A model generated the notes under the pieces. That model made no database searches and had not been told where the DNA came from. It saw only the letters and a program-made list of their open reading frames with translations. Shown here piece by piece: positions 12,701-25,616 of a stretch of 64,000 nt of DNA (its first letter is position 1; the number at the start of each line of letters is the position of its first letter). A program made the translations under genes and the position numbers. The stretch comes from Temnothorax longispinosus (Eukaryota > Arthropoda > Insecta > Hymenoptera > Formicidae). The stretch lies in the NCBI RefSeq assembly GCF_030848805.1, contig NC_092359.1, forward strand, positions 17,139,579-17,203,578. The letters are read 5' to 3'.

Positions 12701-15700
12701 ATGGAGTTAGGCCTGTCCAACACGCTGCTGGCTGGTGATCCACGATTGATCGATCACATAGTGGGCGAAGTTAAGTCCCAAGGTATTTTCGATCAGTTCC
12801 GGAAGGAATGCATCGCCGATGTCGATACGAAGGTAATTCTCCCGGCTGATTCCTGACAGCGAGCTCTTCGCTAAAAAAAAGAATCGGACTTTTATCTTTG
12901 GTTTAGAGGTTAGACGCGATTAGTTTGAACATGAGAAATCTTGATTGCTGTTATTATTTTGACAGCAAGGTGGATACTTATGCGATATGCAGTTTTATAA
13001 TACTTTATGTAAAAGATTTCTAATGAGTTATATATATTTTTTAACAAAATTTTGATTCTGGAAAACTTGACATTTTGCTGTACTATTTTTAGAGCCAATG
13101 TGCAAAATTGCAATATATGTGTCATGAAAACTGTAGCTCATTTAATAAATCTTATGTACTAATGTAATGTCTAATGGCACACGTACAATTTCAGCCTGCG
13201 TATCAAAATCTGAGGACAAGGGTTGAAGGTTCCGTAAACTCTTTTCTTAGTAAGCAAGTATGGAAACCAGATTTGAACAAGAATCAGCTCAGGGAAACTT
13301 TGCGCAAGCACATACACGACGCACCGTATCTAGATGCTGGCGTGGAGCGGATAGTGGATCAAGTGGTGAATCCCAAGGTCTATTCGGTTTTTATGTCACA
13401 GATAGAGGATGTAGTGTACAAATTTCTGGGTATAGAGAGGCCAAAGGCGAAAGAGAAGAACGGTGGTTGCGGTCTTAAAGATTTGTTGCCTAAAGATTTG
13501 GATCCGGTCTCGCCCGAGTCCGACAAGAACAGCTTGAAGGACGAATCTCTCGAATCCTTAGATATAAACGACATAAATGATTTTGACAGAAAGCAGGATG
13601 AGAAAGTCGACGAGCAGAGGCCACAAGACGAGGAGACGTACAGAGATAAAAACAGAGCTAGTTCTGAAAACGGGCACATTTCCTTGGAGGAGAAAACATC
13701 GGACGATGCCTATAAAATTCTAAGTAAGAATGGAAGTAATTCAAACTTAAACACATCTGCGAAATCGGATGATAAAGTGGACGAGGAAGAGGAAGAGGTC
13801 AGTCCAACGTTTGAGCCTATTGATATCATGAACTTAAATGAATCCAACATTTCCAACGATTCTCATTTGTCGGGAATATCGGAATTAACGAGTCACAGAT
13901 CTAGAAGCCCAGATTTTTCGAACGAATTGTCGCGGGATAACTTCGAGTATAGCAATCAAGATTCTCAACTCAGCAAAGTTTCCTCGGATTCCCGGTTGTC
14001 GATAGTGACGGACTTCGGTTCCTCTAATCACGCTTTAACACCGGTACATGATTCATCCAGAGATGAAACAACGAAGGACAAGTACGAGGCTAAAAGCAGT
14101 AAGGATAATTTCAAGGCGATCAGAGAGGATTCGTCTAAGAACAAGACGACTAAGAGCAGTTTTGACTTTGTTAAAGGTAAAGATGTGCAAGATTATAAAG
14201 ATACGAAAGATTTCAAGAGTACTAAAAGTGTATCTTCTAAAGAAAATTCTCGCGACGCCGCGGATAGTAGTATTAAAGATAAGTATGATCATAAGAGCAA
14301 AGAGAAGAGCAAGGATAGCGAGTCCACCAAATTGTTGAAAAGCACAAAGGAAAAATCTACCAGTAAGGATGTAAAATATTACAAAGATAAAAGTAACGAG
14401 AGAAAGAGATCGAGTAGTGAGAAATATGATAAACACAGCAGTGAGAAGTACGACAAACACAGTAAAAGTAAACCTAAAGATAAAATTGACCAGGCGAGAG
14501 AAAGTTCTGACAAAATTAAAGACATTTCAGAAAATTCGAAGGATAACAAACTCAAAGACGAGAAGCTCAAGGAAATGGAGAGGAAAGATAAGGATAACGT
14601 TAATAAAGAAGTGAAAGATTTGAAAGATATGTACAAAGAAAAAATTAAAAAAATTATAGAACTTCGGGAAAAGATAGAATTGACGGAGAAAGAAAAATTA
14701 AATAAGGATAAAGATGTTAAACTTATTAAAGATACTAAGGACAGAAAGGATCCTCTTAAAGATAAAAAATCAAATAAGAAAGAGCACAAAAGTTCGTCGT
14801 CGTCGTCATCGTCATCGAAAAATCCTTCTATAAGTTATCACGAAAGTAGAAGCAGCAAAACGTCGGAAAAGATTGCGGATGGAAAAGATAAACGATCTGA
14901 TTCAAAAGACAAAGCAAAACGAGATGAGAAGCGATTGTCGAAAGATAGTAAAGGTAAAAGTCATTACAGTAGCAAATCAGATTTATCGGACAAATCTGAC
15001 AAGTCAGATTCGAAGAAGATTTCCAAGAATGAGAAAGAAGATAAGGGCGGGAAGGTGGACGCGAAAAAGGATGTCAAGGCGAGCGGCGAGAAAACGACGA
15101 ACAGTAAAAAGGACGCGAAGAGCCACTTGCAACAGGGCAAGAATTCAGATCGCGTCGAGAAGTCGGACAGAAAGGAGTCAAAAACCGACGGTCCGTCCAA
15201 GGATAAAAAGCGTAGAGAAGACAAAAAATCCAAGACGAAAGACGATCATTCGAGTTTACGGAAAAACTCGAACGATCGGCGTTCTACCGACAGAGACGGT
15301 TCGAACGGCTCGAATAATAAAACCCTACCGCCCAGCAATTCGAATTCTAACGTAACGAGCACCAAGTCGGGTACGTCGAATTTGACGAAGGACAATCATG
15401 TAAGTAATTCTAGCAGCGAAACGTCGGATAGTATCGAGGAAACGCAAGTGAGTGATTCGAAGACATCGCATCAGTCGAATTGTAAATTATCTCAGAAAAT
15501 CAGTTCGCAACTACCGACAAATGAAAAGAGCCATTCGAAGATGGAGACCGATAATAGCAACGAGGCATACGATAGACAGGAAGAAAAAGAAAAAGAAGAA
15601 GAAAAAAGCGCAAATCCATGTGACACGAACTTGCCGCTGAAGAAGAGGCTGCTGCCGGATAAAGACGGTGAACCGAGTCCTGACGTGAAGCTCAAGAAAC

Positions 15701-17316
15701 CGAAATTCGCGAAAAACATACACGAAGCTAAGAAACTGATGAAAATCAGAAAACAGATGGAGAAGCAGAAACTTAAGGAGGGTAAGAAAGTAGAGAAGAA
15801 AGTTGCACAGGAAGCGGATCAAGCGAGTCAATCAAATATGAAGAATAATCTCGATAACCTCGAGGGCGTGCCGGACGACGAACGGGTTCAAATTATAGAG
15901 ATCCCTGACGAGGAGTACGAAGAACCTTACCCTGAGAAGCACGAGCCCCGTTTAATGTTGGACGAGAGATCGATAATAATGCCAGGAGCCGAGTCTTGTG
16001 CAAACGACCTCCTAAAGGAATTGTGTACAAGGCAATCTTCAAGCGGAGTGGTGTCAGATGTGCCATTAAGCGAACCACAGGCTACACAGGATTCTGACGG
16101 GAAACATAAAGATTTGCACGTTGAAGGTAAAGAAGATTCGCAAGCCTCTAAAGAGACACATAAGGACGACTCGGAGGAAGCTTCCAAAAATGAGACAAAA
16201 CGTACGATTCTTGACGAAGAAAAATCTCTACAAGCAAAGTCGCGTGTTTCGCAAGAGCTGGGAGAAGCTGCAGCCTCAGAAAAATCAGAATCTCTGAGCC
16301 ATAATGAGAATAAAAACGTAAAACAATCGACGGAAGTGAATACAGCGACACGGGATTGTAATCGAGCGGAAACACAGGATGATAATGAAGAAAGGAAGAA
16401 TGATGTTACATTGGAAATACCAGACGATAATAAAGAATCATTGGATGAAAAGCAAATAGAAACGCGTACGTCATCAAAAGCTGACACAATAGAGTCGCAT
16501 GCCGATTGTATGGGAAATAAATCTTCGTCCTCCGCGATCAACGAGGATAACGAGGATTGCCGTTACTTCAAGACTGACAACGAGAAGTCGGAAAGGTTTT
16601 CCAATTTCTTGGAATCTTTAGAACTTGTGGAGAACTCGTCTTTGGAGGATATAATAGAGAGTCTAGGCGGCAAGGTGGTTTCTTCGATACCGAAGTCCAT
16701 GGCACCGCCGTTGCCGAAATCGCGCAAACGTTCGTCCAGTCCCTTGTCGGACATACTGATGAATAATTCAGACAACAATAATGACGGTCATAAGCAAAAA
16801 TTGTCGTCCTTGCCCAACGAAAACGCGGTACATAACGTTAAGAAGAGGAAATTCACCAAGAAACCGAGATTCTCAAATTTGTGTAATACCCAAGGGATCT
16901 CGAATGGCGAGAACTTCGTCATGCCTCTGAGCCCCGACAGCGACGTGTCCGCGACGAGCGATAAAACGGCGTCGTCTAACGTGATCAAAGAAGAGAAGAG
17001 GTACGTTACTTGTTTCCGAGATTTTTACATAGTACAGGGTTCCACATGTATCTCGTTATCGTTTCGTCGTTGTTTTTATACATGCTTTGTACCTGTTCTA
17101 TAAACGCGCGGATTGACTGTATTATTCTAAATAAATATTTTCTCGAATGTAATTCGAGAGGAGTCAGTTCCGTCTAACATTACTAACATTATTATTCCTT
17201 CAAATTGCAGCCGTATTAGGACCAGTCATCAACGATACTCAAGCGATGATTTATATAAACCACGTCCGTTATTTTCAAGTTCTTCTCGTCGAAGCAGACG
17301 AGCTAATCAAGCATAG
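12701..17316 (+). CDS. BOD1/BOD1L1-like protein (SHG1 domain), 3 exons, 1347 aa
   Basis: Coding exons 12701-12832, 13195-17000 and 17211-17316 join in frame (phases 0 and 2) through GT/AG introns to give 1347 residues. Residues ~9-115 form the conserved SHG1/BOD1 domain: exon 1 starts MELGLSNTLL and contains IVGEVKSQGIFDQFRKEC; exon 2 adds the NLRTRVEGSV and LRETLRKHIHDAPYLDAGVE stretches. The remainder is a Lys/Asp/Ser-rich low-complexity tail, ending in a basic segment with YSSDDLYKPRPLFSS. Known family roles are kinetochore-microtubule biorientation with PP2A-B56 control (BOD1), replication-fork protection (BOD1L1) and SHG1 membership of the yeast COMPASS complex. The product should be nuclear. 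It is shorter than vertebrate BOD1L1 and much longer than BOD1. The ATG at 12701 is chosen because exon 1 supplies the start of the domain; the ATG at 13174 lies in the intron. Reverse-strand frames in exon 2 are shadows of its repetitive codons. Confidence 0.9.
17001..17210 (+). other. Last intron of the BOD1-like gene, possible alternative 3' end
   Basis: The donor is GTACGT at 17001 and the acceptor TTGCAG ends at 17210. Without splicing, the frame stays open through 34 more residues to a stop at 17101-17103, and an AATAAA follows at 17130-17135. An intron-retaining, early-polyadenylated isoform is therefore possible (inference). Confidence 0.35.
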
Positions 17317-20300
17317 CTAGCGCCCCAAGGATTCAGGTTGAATTTGTACAATTTCCAAGCATATTTATTTCGTTTCATTATACAGTAATATACATTGTAT
17401 TTGATTACAATAATTCCTTATTTACTTCACCATAATTTAAGAAATTGTTTTGTTTCTTCTATTGTTTTATTACTAAACAATAATTACGTACAAGTAATGC
17501 GCATAATTGGATATTTGTAATTTTGAAACTCAGTTAATACATATCGAATTTTATAACATTTTAAACGTTTTATAATATTTTGAACATTTTTTTATACCTG
17601 AAATTCTGAGTACGAGCTAGGAAGTGGTAAATTTAAGTTATAAATTATAAGAACTTATTAATATCCATGATAATCCAGTTTAATAGATATCATTGATTAA
17701 AATACAATATCTTAGTCAGCTCTTCAATTAACGAGTTTACTAGAATAATCCTTTAACAAATTTATACATTTTGAGATAACAGAATGTTGTCAGTTTAACT
17801 AACATCTTCCATGTAATATCTAAGACGTGTTAAAGATTACGATGTTGAATATTATAACAAGATTAATTGCGTAAATCTCGGGGAGAGTGTGAGCGTTAAA
17901 AGGAAATTATGTACTTTTCCTTTCGAAATAGTATACTCATCTGCGGACTGTCCACTTTTGTTGAGAATGAATTGTCTACTTGTACGCATGTATATATGTT
18001 TATGTACGAACGAGTGTTCGCGAATACACGTTATACGCAATTTTAAAATTATTAAAATTGTTAAGGTTTGCACAAAAATAATAATCGACTCATTTCTACG
18101 ATCACGTTGGACTTGATCCGACAATTGTTTCTTTACGTAAGCTAAAATCGGAATCCTTAAGAGGAACCCGTCCTTCCGGTTCCGCGCGTAGATCGTTATT
18201 CACTAGGATGACATTAAAGTGTGTTATATACGTAATTTATTACACTATTTATCTGTGCAAGTTCCCGATTTTAACGACGCCAACAACTTTTTATAATCAC
18301 GTACGTAATTAGATGCACTACAGATGTAACAACAGTATATACATATATTTATAAGGTTGCCACAGTGTGTGCTAGATTAACTTTCCGCTTATATACCAGT
18401 TCTGTGGAAGAAAATAGTTCTTATATACATTTGTAGTTTTTATACCGCGAGTGATTTAGCGATTAATCTTTTTCAGAAGCATTCTCATAAGGAACTCCGA
18501 CATACGTGTGTGCGTGTACATAAGAATTAAAAGAATACGATGCGGATCGCCTGTAAGATAACGAAAGGGATCACCGATAAGATAAAAAAAGCATTAGGTA
18601 AGCGCCATATGATGTAAACTAATCTTAAGTTCTTAAGACTTGGTTCGAGCTATATCTCACGTCGTTGGAAAACTGATAAAATTCTTTTATAATTTTCACT
18701 TTCTCTACATCTTCGTCTTTTCACGTTATTTATACCATTGTCTTCTAGCGTAATTCGTTCATTCCTCGAATGATACTGAATTACAAAGTAATAAAAAGAA
18801 AATAACTGAAATCCAATGTCTTGTCATTTACGCAATTATTCATGGCGATACAAATATGTTTCATAGAAAGAGCAACAGCATAAAGCTGCTATTACGTCAC
18901 GTATATTTTTAGATCTATACTTCAAGAAGCGTATTCTTGTTTTTGTCGGTAACAGTAAGCTTGTATAAACATATATGTACATACAAAAGGCACGCGCAAC
19001 ACATATTTTATTTCAGTGAGAATATCGTGAGATATAATTTTGTATTTTCAAATTTCCACTTTATTTGCCAATTTGTCAAACAATTAGGCGTGCCATATCC
19101 AAAAAGTTTATAAATTTTCCACAACCATTAAAATCGCTTTCCACAATAAAAAATAAATTTTATATGTTTATTATAACTAATATTCTCTCTGGATCTAGTA
19201 AAATACATATCAACAAGTATGTCAGGACTTTAAGCGAAGTAAACAGTGAAAGTAATTTCTACTTCGTGAAACTCTTGATCTGCGTCTAATTAATCTCGAA
19301 AATATTTAGTGCGACTCAATGATGATGCGACGAATTTGCCGGTTTCGATCAACGTGCAGCCTCGAAGCTCGTGTGACCAGCGTCAATTTTCGGCGAGGTA
19401 CCGCCGTTATTGATCTCGAGACGTCAGAAGGAAACGCACGAAGAAGCTTTTGTGCGTTTCCTTTGGCTTGTCGCCGATTCGATTCAGCCTCTAGCCGCCA
19501 ATCGACGAGCCAAGGTCGTCGCAGCTATGTGCGAAGATTAAGAACGATAGGGCGACGACGGGGATTAGATATAATAAAGCGACGGCCGTCGTTGCGCGGG
19601 CTTTTGTTTACTTTTGCGCATCGCGAGTAGCATTGGAAATCGCCGGCTCGACCTTGTCACTTAAACCATTTCCTCGCTCAGCATTTAGAAATGGCATAAT
19701 AATGCCGCGACACGCAATCGTGCGTGCGTTGATTTTTTTTTTAGCGCATTATTTACGGAAATTGGAATACACTCGAGGGGGAGGGAACGATAATTCGCGG
19801 CGACCGATATCTCATTACGTGAAACCGTGTTTTTTGTAAATAGACCAGCTGGTTCCCGATGTTCGCGATATATATATTTACGATTTCTTCGAAGCGCATT
19901 CGCATAACACCGACTATTGTCTCCGCGAATTGTGTTTCGAACAATATAGACGAGGAAAAACAGCGTTATCGCTCGTTGCGCGCATCGGCCGGCGCGAGAA
20001 AGATATGTTCGCGAGGCGAGGTGAAAATATCGATAATACGACGCGACGCGTCTGTAATAACGCGTTGATCGCATCTCGATACTCCAAGATCTGATAGAGA
20101 TCTGATATACCTTATTATCTATATTTGATAATAAACGGTTGAATAATGAGGCCAATTTCTTAATTTAATTGTTCCCAATTGTAGATAAAATAAAAGAAAG
20201 TTTCGCTTTTGAATCCTCGATTGAAACGAGCTGCTGTTCATCGGACATATTTTCACGATATTTCGAAGTTTCGCTAATTTATTTGAGATTTATTCGCCAA

Positions 20301-21000
20301 GACGACAGTCGTCGCGATCCGAGAGAACTTTTCACTCCAATTACCTAAAAAAATACCAATCTGAAATATTTTATTTACAAACTGTTTTTCAAATTAAAAT
20401 AAATAAAATCTTGAGTAAAAAAATAAAAAATTGCTTGTTGGTCTTTGATGGTTTGTCAGAAATAAACCTCGCGATGGGCGCTATACATGGAATCGATTTA
20501 ATTTTTTTGCCGGAGACCGGTCATAAAGCGACGCGTCCATGTTGAAAAAAGAGAGAGAAATGAGAAAGAGAGAGAGAGAGAGGTAAAAAAAATCGCGATA
20601 CCGGCGCATTTACGTCATCCGATAAAATATAAATTTACGTAACCGGCGAGAGTGCATTTCCTGTGGCGCAACGTGGCGCAAGTCCTTCTCTCGTTCGCTC
20701 CTGGCAGCCAAATTTCATTCCCTCGATGGTCAATCGCGATAATCCGGCACAGGGCACGCTGCGTGGCCCGCCGCGTTCGTTTTGCATTACATGAGAGCCT
20801 CGATTTCAGAAACGCCGAGGGACTTTAACGCGCTCGCTTTTTTATGCATTCAATAATACGCAGGCGAACGTGTATGCGTGGAAGGTTGCGTAAAATTTTC
20901 CCGGAACGGTCTTTGCTTAGCTGCACTCTCTACATTCTACGCCTTTCGGATAATTTATTATTTCTTAGTTGCCAATTATAATATCCGATCGACGTTCATT
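17317..21000. other. Gene-poor intergenic DNA
   Basis: No gene was recognised. The open frames at 19319-19630 and 19685-20155 are arginine-rich products of a CpG-rich patch and have no family signature. A 12-bp perfect hairpin stem (AAGGAAACGCAC at 19428-19439 with its complement at 19452-19463) lies in that patch. A short GA-rich run lies near 20550-20582. Confidence 0.45.
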
Positions 21001-21099
21001 TAGTTGAAAAAAATTAAAATCTGTTTTTTATAATAGAAAAATCAAATTAAAAAAAACGCTTTTCGCCGCTAATTCGGCGCATCGAAGAAATTTAAGCTC

Positions 21100-22359
21100 C
21101 AAAGTGTCATTCTTTTTCACGATGGAGTTGAAAACCGCGCATCACGCATCACTCAAACTGACGCGATTGCACGAATTGTCTCGAGATTCCTGGATGGATT
21201 CAATAACAAGTGGTTTTCGTATTTGCACGCGAAAGTTTCGGCAAGTCACCGCGGTGGAGAAAGTGCAGCCGAAACAAAAACGAATTCGCGGCGAGAAACC
21301 CGAGACTCGGCCACTCGGCGAGTATACGAGGATCGCGAGGCGCGGAAGGAATCGTGTGGGCGGGAAGCGGGAATGCGCCGTGACGCGTATTCACGATGAC
21401 TTGCCGCCGTGCACCGCCGTCTCTCTCTCTCTCCCCTCTCTTCCCTCCCTCATTCGGGAAATTACTATCGTTATCATCGTCGTGCCGGCGCGGCGTCGCA
21501 TAGGATGTGCAAATTCACTCGGTATTCCGTGCGCTCAAACGCCCGTCCCGAGGAAGGAGGAAGGAGCGTTTCGAAGCGCGGACGGGACGGGGCACACGCG
21601 GACCACGTGGTCGCGCACGACGCATGCGCGGCACGTGCGCCCGGACCTAACCTCGCGTGCTCGCGCCGCCGTCCTCGCCCCGCGATCGGAGATCGGACTC
21701 GTTGCCCCGTGGGCCTCGTGTGTGTCGCGCGTTATTTCGGCCGTTTCGCGGCTCGATCCTCGCGCGTGCCGTGTGCCGATGCACGCGACGAGTCGCGGCC
21801 TGTCGATAGTGTCGATCAAACGAACGAACGAACGAGTACGGTCGCGGACGGGCAGGTGGGAAGGGGTTACTCGTTACTCCCCGTAGTCCCCGTACGCGGG
21901 AGTGGCGGGGACAGGAAACGGGGAGCCCCCGAGCCTTCTCGCGGCTCCCCGATGCAGCCCCATTAAGAAACGATCGACGCACGCGGTCACATGTCGGAGC
22001 GCGTGTAACCTGGGCGCCCGTCCCGCCGCGATCCGTCCGTGTGCAGTTTGTTTCTCGCGACGCGATTCCGCGGAACGCCGTGTGGCCGTTTTCTCGCCGC
22101 CGCCGATAGCCGATATTCGGGCTGCTCGAGCAAGTCGAGCATCGAATCGGTAAACGCAATACGTGTTGTTGGCCAGCACGCGAGACAGACGGAGAGTGTC
22201 GCAGAGAGAAAGAGAGAGAGAGAGAGAGAAAAGGAAAGAGGAAAAAAGAGAGAGAGAGAGAGAGAGAAAGGATAGATTGCGCGACATCGTGGCGGCGGAC
22301 TCGAGGCTCACTCACGAGCTAACGCGCGAGCAACAACAACAGCCTCTCCCCCGTGGACC
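21100..22359. promoter_or_regulatory. CpG-rich island upstream of mitoferrin (promoter and 5' UTR)
   Basis: Dense CpG DNA runs directly into the mitoferrin start codon. It contains a 12-bp palindromic E-box GACCACGTGGTC (21601-21612), an NRF1/EWG-like CGCATGCGCG (21621-21630) and two GA tracts (about 22204-22268) just upstream of the ATG. Long frames on both strands (such as 21104-21886 and 21647-22315) arise from GC-rich codons and are not supported as genes. Confidence 0.5.
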
Positions 22360-25300
22360 ATGAATATGGACGACTACGAGAGCCTGCCGACCAACTCCGT
22401 GGCCGTGCACATGACGGCCGGCGCCGTCGCTGGGATCATGGAGCACTGCGTCATGTATCCGTTTGACAGTGTCAAGGTACTGACAGGCGGCCCCGCGCCG
22501 CGCCGCATCACACCACACGTTTCTACCCTCCGGTGATCCTTTTACATAACCTCCTCGCCGCCGGCGGGCGGCGCGCTCGCGATCGGGAGCCGTCGCGCGG
22601 ACGCGAGACCCGCGTCCGCGCGACGCGACGAGAAGCAATGCGATGCGACGCGACGGCCCGTGGAATTCCCCCGGCGTTCCGTTCGTGAGCACCAGGAAAA
22701 ACGTCGCCGTCGCCGCGCGACTTTTCCTCGATGCCTTCCTGGAACCGCTTGGCAAACGGACGTTTTATCTCGCCTCAATTTATATCTGCCGTAAATAGAC
22801 GCGCAGATAGGCGACGTTTGTCTCGTGGAATCATTGTTTGCAGATATACGATTCAATAACGCCGCCGCTCACGAACGTCGCTTACTGGCGTTTTCTCTCG
22901 CTTTGGACGAAGCAATTTGCTCAATTATATAGGATGACAAAGTTAAAGATAATAGATAGTTTAATGGACCTGTGTGTATGTGCGTGTCTCGCTTTGTGAG
23001 ATATACATGAGCTAGGACATTTATAGTTGCATTAGAACTCATGCAATTTGATTTGATTACCGTAAGTCTCACAACGTTGACGGAGCTTGTAATATAATTT
23101 TATAGAACTTGCTCGATTAAGAAAAGGAAAGTTTGTTTTTTCTCTTTTTCACATTCTAAAATTACGTGATGAAATAGGTTCAGAACGTGTGTGTGCCATT
23201 AATGCGCGTGTCCATTAGCGCGCATTATCATGTTAGTCATTCCTGTCTTTTTGCCACATGCATGTATTTAAAGATATTAACATTTTATCTACGTATTTGC
23301 TAAAATACCATTATCCATATCTTGCAACATAAGCGTATATTGTAGAAATTCACTTCCACAGTACACTTATTTTCAATATATATATATATATTTATGTATA
23401 AAAAAAAACGAGAAATTTGTTAGGACTGCAGCTGACAGAAGCACTGTATCGAATATTTGTTGAATTAATTCGTATTTATGAGGTACGGCTCGTTTTTTGA
23501 TGGCACGATCATACGTAAGATGTTATCATACAATTTCATGGAGTATACATGACAGTTGAGACAATAGTTACTTTGTATCAGATAGTGGATGCAAGAGGAT
23601 GCGTTATTGTGCATTGCAAATGATGCATTATACCAGGTTCTTATACAGAATGCAAGTGTTTACTATTCATTATGTAACACAGTTCGTCGGCAGCGAGTTC
23701 TATTTCTGGTCTCCTTTTCAGAGACTGCTATCTATACTATATATGCTTTCCTGTCTTAATATGCCAGGGCCTTGATTTCGTTCATTATGCAAATGGATAA
23801 CAGATATGTTGTTATTCTACTTTGATGCAAAGTAAATTGACGTCTGACTGAAATCAATTCGATTTAAATCGTTCGATGCTCTCACTTATGAATACTACGA
23901 TACTTGACAGTCACTGTTCTCATTATCAGCAAGTCATCCCATTTTAAAATAATTTTGCGGCAAATGGCAATTTCATTAAATGGCATTGCAAAATCTTGCG
24001 CATAGCTGTTTGTACAAAAATATGTGCAAAAAAGAATGGAGTTGGTTTATTATTATTTCTTCATTATTTCTTTATTCTTAATAATTATCTTTCTTATCTA
24101 TTGTGTGTCCAGACGAGAATGCAGGCATTGACTCCTGGTCCAGGAGGAGGAGGAGGTGTGGGAGAAGTGTTGTCCCGAATGATACGACAAGAAGGTGTAT
24201 TAAGGCCAATTAGAGGTGTCAGCGCAGTGGTTGCCGGTGCCGGTCCTGCGCATGCTTTATACTTTTCTTGCTACGAGTGTCTTAAAGAAAAGTTCAAGAG
24301 TACGAGATCTCAGTTCAATCATCTTGTCTACGGGGCGGCTGGTTGCGTAGCAACAGTTCTGCATGACGGTGTCATGAACCCAGCGGAAGGTTCGATATAA
24401 AAACTACTTTGATATGTGATATTTGATACTCATTTGATAACGTATATCATTGTAAATAGACAGATAATTTTGCAATCTGTGTGCTACGCTTATTTGTTAT
24501 CATTTAATTGATGAAGATATACACAGTTTCTTATCTAACCATGAGTTGAATATCACCAATCTCTTTCACTATTTTAAATTTAGTAAAAAAATATATAGAT
24601 TCCTAAAATGTTACATTTAGAGAAAATCTAGAAATAAGATTATCTTAAAAGATTAATCGTGGGAGATGTAGAGATTCATGTAATATTATTTTGTTACAGT
24701 GGTTAAACAACGATTGCAGATGTACAATTCCCCTTATAGGAATGTGTTGAGTTGTATACAACACGTGTATCAGAAAGAAGGGATATTTGCATTCTACAGG
24801 AGTTACACGACTCAATTGGCTATGAATGTGCCTTTTCAGAGTATTCATTTTATCTCTTATGAATTCGTGCAATCCATTACAAATCCAGAGCACGCTTACA
24901 ATCCAATAGCACATATCGTATCTGGTGAGTCTTTTGATTATCCATAATATAAATTTTCTACATTTACATTTTTAATGTTTTTGGAAAAGATATATATAAC
25001 GTTACGTTTGCAAGAACTATATAAAAATCAATCTATTAACGTATTATTCCGAAATATTGTGAGGAAATATAGTTGATTAAAGTTTTAATCGATTTTATGC
25101 AACCAGGTGCAACAGCAGGTGCAATTGCGGCCGCTGCAACAACCCCTCTGGATGTTTGCAAGACAGTGCTGAACACACAGCAGGACGGCGTGCACGCTCA
25201 AGGCATGATAGATGCATTTAAACAGGTCTATAGGTTCGGCGGGGTACAGGGATACTTTCGTGGACTACGCGCACGTGTCTTATTCCAAGCACCAGCCACC

Positions 25301-25616
25301 GCTATCTGTTGGGTGATGTAAGTCAATCGACTTTGTGTTTCTTTCTACTGTTTTTTGTTAGATTACGTAATATTCACCGTCTTTACGTCGCGTCGCGTAA
25401 CGCGTTTTTAATCTTCACGACAGATACGAGTCATTCAAGTATGCATTACGGGGCAAGCAAGATGATGACTATAGCGACTCCGAGCTTGACAACGGTATGA
25501 GCGGAATTAATCAGAACCCGACGCTCGCATCAAGATCCAACAGTTTTCAAGGCGCAGGTCTGTACTTTAACAACCACGCCTCGCCGCCCGTGTTACTCAA
25601 AGTGACTACGAGTTAG
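22360..25616 (+). CDS. mfrn: Mitoferrin, mitochondrial iron carrier (SLC25A28/37 family), 5 exons, 340 aa
   Basis: Exons 22360-22476, 24113-24389, 24700-24924, 25107-25317 and 25424-25616 join in frame to 340 residues. It begins MNMDDYESLPTNSVAVHMTA, and the three mitochondrial-carrier signatures are in order: YPFDSVK (first repeat), NPAEVVKQRLQMYNSPYRNV (second) and TPLDVCKTVLNTQQ (third). These exact contexts are characteristic of mitoferrins, which import ferrous iron across the inner mitochondrial membrane for haem and Fe-S cluster synthesis. Length suits the family. A hydrophilic C-terminal tail (RGKQDDDYSDSELDNG) follows the sixth helix. The second exon has a weak donor (GTTCGA), but only that junction restores the conserved AEVV motif. 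A 1.6-kb first intron separates the CpG-island first exon from the rest. AATAAA occurs at 26334-26339, implying a 3' UTR of about 0.7 kb. Confidence 0.93.

Noticed and set aside
13380..16988. Several open frames on the minus strand and in other plus frames within the long BOD1 exon
   Set aside because: They mirror the Lys/Ser/Asp-rich codon repeats of the true frame, giving Ser/Leu/Phe-rich or Arg-rich shadows with no family signature.
19319..20155. Open frames of 103 and 156 codons
   Set aside because: Arg-rich translations of a CpG-rich patch with no domain; more likely non-coding.
21104..22315. Long open frames on both strands upstream of mitoferrin (up to 260 codons)
   Set aside because: Overlapping frames in a CpG island where stop codons are rare; arginine-rich or GA-repeat-derived proteins without recognisable domains or splice support.
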